Below are positions 61,601 through 64,000 of a stretch of 64,000 bases of DNA, piece by piece (the first letter of the stretch is position 1; every line of letters starts with the position of its first letter). The notes below the pieces were generated by a model, which searched no databases, was not told the DNA's origin, and worked only from the letters and a program-made list of their open reading frames with translations. The position numbers and the translations under genes were made by a program. Origin of the DNA: Mycteria americana (taxonomy: Eukaryota; Chordata; Aves; Ciconiiformes; Ciconiidae); NCBI RefSeq assembly GCF_035582795.1, contig NC_134367.1:45287062-45351061 (forward strand), in the 5' to 3' direction.

Positions 61601-64000
61601 AGCTTACTTCCTAGTCTGTTTTTCAGCAGGTCCATACTGCTGCCAGGTCTTTGTTATTCTGTTATCTACTGAGCAGTAGTTTTAATGATTATTTTAATGA
61701 TTATTTAAAGACCTGCTTTACTGTACAGCTTTTGTCCATTTTCTAATTTTAATAGCAAATTTTTGTTCAGTGAGCCACACACCAGGTGGTCCCAGTGGGA
61801 ATTTAAGGTACCTTTTGTAAATACTAACAAAGCAATGAAAATTAACGGACCGTAAAATACAGGAAATTTACTTCTCATCGCATCATCAATTTATCTACCC
61901 ACCTAAATGAGTTTAAAATACCAGCTTCAAGCAGTCTGATGTTCTAGGGACACTCAGCTGCCACTTCATTTATAGTCTGTTTCCTTAGCAACACTATAAT
62001 CCATCTGGCTGCAGAAAGCTAAATTCCCAAACCATATCCTCCTGTACACCGGAAATAGGCTCAAAAACATTTATATTTTAAACAGCACACAGTCATCATG
62101 ATTAGTGAGCATATAAATGAATCTGGAAAGGCAATAATGTTCTTAACACACATGCAAACTCTCCCTGCTCTAGCTTGAATAAGTGATTCACATACTGAGA
62201 ATGGCATACAGGCTTTTCAACTTCTAGGTGTTACAACAGCATCTCTTTCCTGACACTGCAGTCCTAAGCAAAGCTGCTGAAGATCTAAGTCCTGGCTCTG
62301 AGAGGAAGAGATCTTGTATATCATATTCCACCAAGAGTTTCGGAAATGAAAACGTTTCTCTCATCTTTGTTCCACCATGCCCAGCTGAAGGAGCCTTCAG
62401 AACTGCACAAGGTCAGTTCTCTTAAAACTTTTCTAAGAGAAGTAATTTGAAAGACCTGGGATGCAATGCTACCAATGGCAGCCAGAAAAACCCTATGAAA
62501 ATTAATCACACTACAAAGTAGAGCCACTTGTCTTAAAAATACTTACTCTTCAGGTTTTTGCATTGAAAACTATAAATATCATCTGTACAAAGTAAAATAA
62601 AAATCCAGTCCCCAACAGCAACACTTAAACATTGTTAAGAGCATAAAAATCGCAAATCCAAAATATTCAGGAAAGCCGATTCAGAGATTGGAGTGTAACT
62701 AGCAATTCCCCAATGCCACAGCCAAGCTAAGATGCAACTGGATAACATCAAGCCTTCTACCACCAGGATGAACGGATACAACTTAAAATGGCAGAATGCA
62801 TCTTAACCGTATGCCATTTTGCCTGAATTTGGAAACTCCAATCTGGCAAAGGAAATTCAGTTCTTATCTAACAGGCAAATTAATCAGTTATGTAGAGCGG
62901 AACAACTTCCTCATTGCCTACATCTCACAAAGACCCATCAACAGCAAGCCAGTCTTTAATCCACAGAATGATTTTGCCATGCAGTCAACCATTTCAGTGA
63001 TAAACCTGCATAGCTTTGCCTGACTACTGTACAGTGGTGGCATAGAAGTCCATACTGCCTGACCTGCTGACAGAACTGAAGAGAGATTTGAGCTTTCAGA
63101 AATCAGGAGTCTCCTCAGGTGAGGAACTGAGTGGTGTTTCTCACTGCTATTCATTGGCTAGCATCCCTCTAGGAAGTACTAAATACAGTAGCATTTACTC
63201 TAGACACCTGATGCTTCCCTCAAACAAGTCCCACCTGACTGTTGACTACAACCAACATTTCTCAGATGCTTTAGTGGTGGTTGGTTCCAAGAAAGAAGCA
63301 GGCTGACCATATCAGACAGAAGCAATGACAGTTCTTCGTGTCTTTTCTCCCAGGTGAGGGAAGAAATAGGTCAAATTCACAAACACTAGTCTAAAATCAC
63401 TTATATGTTCAATCATATATATATTATATGAGTGACCACAGCAAGTTCTCAGGAAACAGGCTGTTAATCAACTGATACATACAGTTGATTACATAAATTT
63501 TGGAAAACATTTTCAAAGACCGAGTTTAATCTTTTTCGCAATGTAGATGACAGCTCTCTGAAATACTTAGAACACAGTGGTGTTGCAGTCCCCAGACTGG
63601 CTGCGTAGTGAATTGGATAGGGTTTTTGGCAATGTCTGGCAACTTTAGTAAGTGCTCATCAATATGAAGCCTCAACTTAAGACCTTAAGGAAGTCTGTTT
63701 CCTTATTAGCATCTGGTTTTCCTCACAGACACATTTTCTTCCTACTAGGGCTGAGACTGATCTCACCTAATTTCAACACAGCTTTGAAGTAATCACATAA
63801 GCTTAGTCAGCAGTCAAACAGAACATGCATTTCTGGAAAGCAAATTTATCTAAACCGTTTCAGATATCTATTTTAATTATCTTATTTCTTATGAACTCCA
63901 TACCTCTATGTGCCTACATCGGTATGCATACATCCATACTCCCTGAACAACTGATTCAGATGTATGCTTCTATAGAAGAGCTGCATAATGCTTAATAGGT
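58635..64000. other. probable GPR63 upstream or intronic DNA, nothing identified
   Basis: AT-rich sequence with short chance frames, the longest 137 codons at 59501 with no recognisable domain (its listed start codon may not be ATG). No CpG-rich promoter is visible, and neither NDUFAF4 nor any other neighbour of GPR63 is found. One 10-bp inverted repeat lies at 63465. Confidence 0.5.
63465..63491. repeat. 10-bp inverted repeat, 7-nt loop
   Basis: TAATCAACTG at 63465-63474 is exactly complementary to CAGTTGATTA at 63482-63491. It is a small potential hairpin. Confidence 0.85.

Noticed and set aside
46000-64000. NDUFAF4 or a GPR63 first exon to the right
   Set aside because: No matching coding exon and no CpG-rich promoter are visible; the 5' end probably lies beyond the window.
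1-64000. CRISPR array, tRNA or rRNA gene, bacterial operon
   Set aside because: No regularly spaced direct repeats, no cloverleaf with intact A and B boxes and no rRNA motifs were seen on either strand.

Overview
This window reads as vertebrate nuclear DNA from a bird. The composition is AT-rich, there is no operon-like gene packing, and almost all open frames are short chance frames. The evidence for a bird is an avian-type CR1 LINE 3' end (about 49893-50385), a solo-like ERVL-type LTR of a kind I know from bird genomes (47669-48266), and older CR1 remnants of the amniote type. I see no CRISPR array, tRNA, rRNA, bacterial gene or phage gene.

Only one gene can be identified with confidence: the orphan class A G-protein-coupled receptor GPR63, on the minus strand, with an intact single-exon coding region at 44512-45771 (419 codons, ATG start). 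A likely 3' splice acceptor at 45916 and a leader carrying four short upstream ORFs lie just 5' of the start, so the rest of the 5' UTR and the promoter should lie to the right, probably beyond the window. The 3' UTR runs leftward from 44511; the first AATAAA on that strand is at 42938-42943, inside a perfect 17-bp inverted repeat.

Layout. 1-13600: intergenic, with short hairpins, microrepeats, probable old interspersed repeats near 8.6-9.4 kb and 10.8-11.1 kb, and one unrecognised 152-codon ORF. 13625-14180: an old CR1 remnant. 14.2-21 kb: nothing identifiable apart from a purine-rich hairpin region at 18.6 kb. 21.08-23.48 kb: a GC-elevated block with several good-looking splice signals on the plus strand and an ORF ending in a poly(A) signal on the minus strand; this is the best candidate for an undescribed transcript. 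23.5-42.9 kb: mostly featureless intergenic DNA with a few candidate exons and repeats. 42.9-45.9 kb: GPR63. 47.7-48.6 kb: 3' end of an ERVL-like provirus. 49.3-50.6 kb: an old CR1 interrupted by a younger, oppositely oriented CR1. 51-64 kb: probably GPR63 upstream or intronic DNA with low-complexity tracts, including a strong potential G-quadruplex.

In human, GPR63 lies between FHL5/UFL1 and NDUFAF4/KLHL32. I looked for the FHL5 LIM exons on the left and for NDUFAF4 on the right and found neither. I found no clear new multi-gene system. The most promising leads are the uORF-laden GPR63 leader, the candidate transcript at 21-23.5 kb and the nested CR1.
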